From the NCBI GenBank assembly GCA_003136795.1, contig PLDP01000052.1, positions 1-7,438 of the forward strand: a stretch of DNA of 7,438 nucleotides, read 5' to 3'. Below the pieces are notes generated by a model. The model made no database searches. It saw only the letters and a program-made list of their open reading frames with translations, and was not told where the DNA came from. Below are positions 6,151-7,438 of this stretch, piece after piece. The DNA is from Actinomycetota bacterium. Its GTDB lineage: Bacteria > Actinomycetota > Thermoleophilia > Gaiellales > Gaiellaceae. The position numbers and the translations under genes are program-made. Every line of letters starts with the position of its first letter. Position 1 is the first letter of the stretch.

Positions 6151-7133
6151 AGCTCAGGTCGAGGGTTACTCTTGCCGTCGCGGCGGCTGCCTCATTGGCG
6201 CTGCCCGGGCTCGCGCACGCGGCGCCGGTGCAGCGGCCGAACCCGATCTTCGTCAGCCCCGTGGTCGACTACGTGAGCCCGATCCAGTCGTCGTCCGGCG
6301 GGGTCGCGCAGCTGCCGCCGCTCGAGCCAGCCGTGATCCAGCAGGCCGTCGGTGACCAGGACTACCTGAGCTACCAGCGCCGGGACGATCTCGGCGGCTT
6401 CGTGCCGGCGCCGATCGGGCAGCTCGCCCTCTCGAGCGGCGGCCGCAACGTGGTCGGGGCGGGCGCGCCGAACAGCCAGATCCCGCAGTTCGCGCAGGCC
6501 GCGAGCGGCTCCGTCCAGAGCTTCGCGTTCACCGGCGGGCCTTCGACGACGCCGCCCCAGAACGGGACGAACCCGGTGCCCGGCCTCGGCACCCCGCCGC
6601 CCGTGACTCCGCCCACGAACACGAACACGGTCCCGCCGCCGAACCAGGGCTTCGGCGGCAACCCGCCGCCGCCCACCACCACCACGTCGACGACCACCAG
6701 GCCGCGGCCGCCGACGACGACCTCGCCACCGCCACCACCGCCGTCCTCGTGCGGGACGATCGGCCTCAGCATCGTCGTCGACAAGGCCGACTGCCGCATC
6801 TACGCCGTCAACATGGCGCCCGGCGACTCGGCGTCGGAGCGCGTCACGATCACGAACCAGGCCGACCAGGCCTTCACGCTCTCGCTGCGGGCGCTCGGCA
6901 CCCAGAACCGCCTCTGGAACGGCCTGCAGATGGGCGTCTGGCAGGTCGGCACGGCGGCCCCGTCGCCGCTGCCGGCGCTCCTCCTCTGGACGACGCAGCA
7001 GAACCCGCTGACGACGCTCCAGCCCGGCCAGTCGATCACCTACGAGATCGAGCTCTACCTGCCGCCGACGGCCGGGAACGACGATCAGGGCCTCGCAGCG
7101 ACGATCGACTTCAACTGGGAGGCGACGGGCTGA
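6147..7133 (+). CDS. Sec-exported proline-rich protein with C-terminal TasA-like domain
   Basis: This 328-residue protein has a classical signal peptide: MKLRSR, Ala/Leu-rich 7-22, and AHA|AP with cleavage after residue 25, unlike the SipW-type signals of its neighbours. Residues 26-128 are a Gln/Pro/Ser-rich region I do not recognise. Residues 129-201 are a Pro/Thr linker containing PPPP and TTTTSTTT runs, probably extended and able to cross the cell wall. Residues 202-328 form a TasA-like domain: Cys pair C202/C216, MAPGDSASERVTITN, FTLSLRALG, a segment with LWTTQQNPL, LQPGQSITYEIELYLP and NDDQGLAATIDFNWEATG, matching the C-terminal block of the three TasA-like proteins. The ATG overlaps the previous stop. 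It could anchor or start the fibre, a TapA-like role, but it shows no sortase motif or C-terminal membrane segment. It is the last gene of the presumed operon. Confidence 0.78.
   Translation: MKLRSRVTLAVAAAASLALPGLAHAAPVQRPNPIFVSPVVDYVSPIQSSSGGVAQLPPLEPAVIQQAVGDQDYLSYQRRDDLGGFVPAPIGQLALSSGGRNVVGAGAPNSQIPQFAQAASGSVQSFAFTGGPSTTPPQNGTNPVPGLGTPPPVTPPTNTNTVPPPNQGFGGNPPPPTTTTSTTTRPRPPTTTSPPPPPPSSCGTIGLSIVVDKADCRIYAVNMAPGDSASERVTITNQADQAFTLSLRALGTQNRLWNGLQMGVWQVGTAAPSPLPALLLWTTQQNPLTTLQPGQSITYEIELYLPPTAGNDDQGLAATIDFNWEATG
6531..6749 (+). repeat. Low-complexity Pro/Thr linker coding region
   Basis: Codons CCG, CCC, CCA, ACC and ACG dominate here, coding Pro and Thr runs between the unknown N-terminal part and the TasA-like domain of the Sec-exported protein. 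Such stretches are prone to length change by slippage, so linker length probably varies between strains. Confidence 0.7.
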
Positions 7134-7151
7134 CTTTTGGCTCAACGAAGA

Positions 7152-7173
7152 CCTCGGAACCCCCCATCCGAGG
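7152..7173 (+). terminator. Perfect hairpin after the operon (possible terminator or operator)
   Basis: CCTCGGA (7152-7158), an 8-nt C-rich loop and TCCGAGG (7167-7173) form a perfect 7-bp stem, 18 nt after the stop of the proline-rich protein. There is no T-tract after it, so intrinsic termination would be weak, though U-less hairpins are reported in high-GC actinobacteria. It directly abuts the candidate -35 box of the next gene, so it could instead be an operator. Confidence 0.4.
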
Positions 7174-7175
7174 CA

Positions 7176-7205
7176 TTGACCGCCGTCGACGCACCTAGAT
7201 AGAAC
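7176..7205 (+). promoter_or_regulatory. Candidate promoter for the downstream exported protein
   Basis: TTGACC at 7176-7181 matches five of six -35 consensus bases, and TAGAAC at 7200-7205 matches four of six -10 bases, with an 18-nt spacer. Transcription would start near 7212, about 40 nt before the ATG at 7253. This suggests that the next gene has its own promoter. Confidence 0.35.
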
Positions 7206-7252
7206 AGTCATAGCGACAGCGCCTCCTGCGGCTCGGTCGCGACTGCGGACAC

Positions 7253-7438
7253 ATGGATCACTCTCACCCTTCTGCGGACGGCGTCGTGCGGCCGAAGAGC
7301 CGCCGAGGGCGGCGCTTCGCGGTCGCCCTCGCGGCCGTCGCCGCGGTCGCCGCGGGCGGCGCGCACGCGGCGCTCGCCGACGGCGTGCAGCTGACGTTCA
7401 GCCAGAATCCGGTGGCTCCGGGCGCGAACGTAACGATG
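7253..7438 (+). CDS. Exported protein, N-terminal fragment (partial)
   Basis: Sixty-two codons are visible and the frame stays open to the window end. After a polar start (MDHSHPSADG) and a basic patch RPKSRRGRR (13-21), residues 22-37 form an Ala/Val-rich hydrophobic core with a likely Sec cleavage at AHA|A or ALA|D (about residues 39-42). The mature start, DGVQLTFSQNPVAPGANVTM, resembles the first strand of a bacterial Ig-like or other beta-sandwich surface domain, but too little is present to name it. No strong Shine-Dalgarno is seen, only GCGGA about 5 nt before the ATG. The signal lacks the TFA.F motif, so it is not an obvious SipW-type substrate. Its position 119 nt after the operon, behind a candidate promoter, suggests an associated but separately transcribed surface protein. 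Confidence 0.62.
   Translation, partial: MDHSHPSADGVVRPKSRRGRRFAVALAAVAAVAAGGAHAALADGVQLTFSQNPVAPGANVTM

Noticed and set aside
6597..6750. CRISPR-like or tandem DNA repeat
   Set aside because: The repetitive look comes from Pro and Thr codons of a protein linker; there are no regular repeat-spacer units.
6192..7211. A 339-codon minus-strand open frame opposite the proline-rich gene
   Set aside because: Runs of Arg and Gly mirror the Pro/Thr linker codons. The plus-strand gene has a signal peptide and a recognisable C-terminal domain.

Overview
The window is GC-rich throughout, with strong G/C preference at third codon positions and frequent GTG starts, which suggests a high-GC actinobacterium. 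The mix of SipW-type secreted proteins with fibronectin-like and Cache-like modules fits lineages such as the Thermoleophilia, but that placement is an inference with low confidence.

Layout. At the left edge, on the minus strand, is the N-terminus of a gene that reads like the large subunit of methylmalonyl-CoA mutase; it runs off the window. A divergent non-coding region (about 129-472) separates it from a plus-strand cluster. This leader holds a perfect hairpin, a second hairpin that overlaps and competes with it, and two imperfect copies of a G-rich motif. From 473 to 7133 lie seven genes on the plus strand with gaps of 21 nt or less and three 4-nt start/stop overlaps, so they probably form one operon: TasA/camelysin-like protein 1 (473-1345), TasA-like protein 2 with a duplicated signal segment (1367-2878), TasA-like protein 3 (2875-3606), a SipW/ER-type signal peptidase (3603-4265), a SipW-type exported protein with a fibronectin-III-like region (4269-5204), a two-pass membrane protein with a Cache-like extracytoplasmic domain and no output domain (5215-6150), and a Sec-exported, proline-rich protein ending in a TasA-like domain (6147-7133). 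A 119-nt gap with a hairpin and a plausible promoter precedes another exported protein (7253 onward), cut by the window end.

How the genes may work together. In Bacillus, SipW is the dedicated peptidase that processes the biofilm fibre protein TasA and its partner TapA. Here a SipW-type peptidase with Ser93 and His134 sits among four proteins carrying SipW-type signal segments (hydrophobic stretch, then TFA.F, then a T/S/N-rich run, then GTL.L). Three of these, plus the Sec-exported protein, share a Cys pair and a C-terminal block of the form GQ..Y....LP....N.LQG....F.L.W. The simplest reading is a self-contained locus for an extracellular fibre or surface layer: several subunits, their peptidase, an adhesive accessory, a membrane sensor or scaffold, and a wall-spanning subunit exported by a different route. 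The fibre function is inferred from family membership and gene order.
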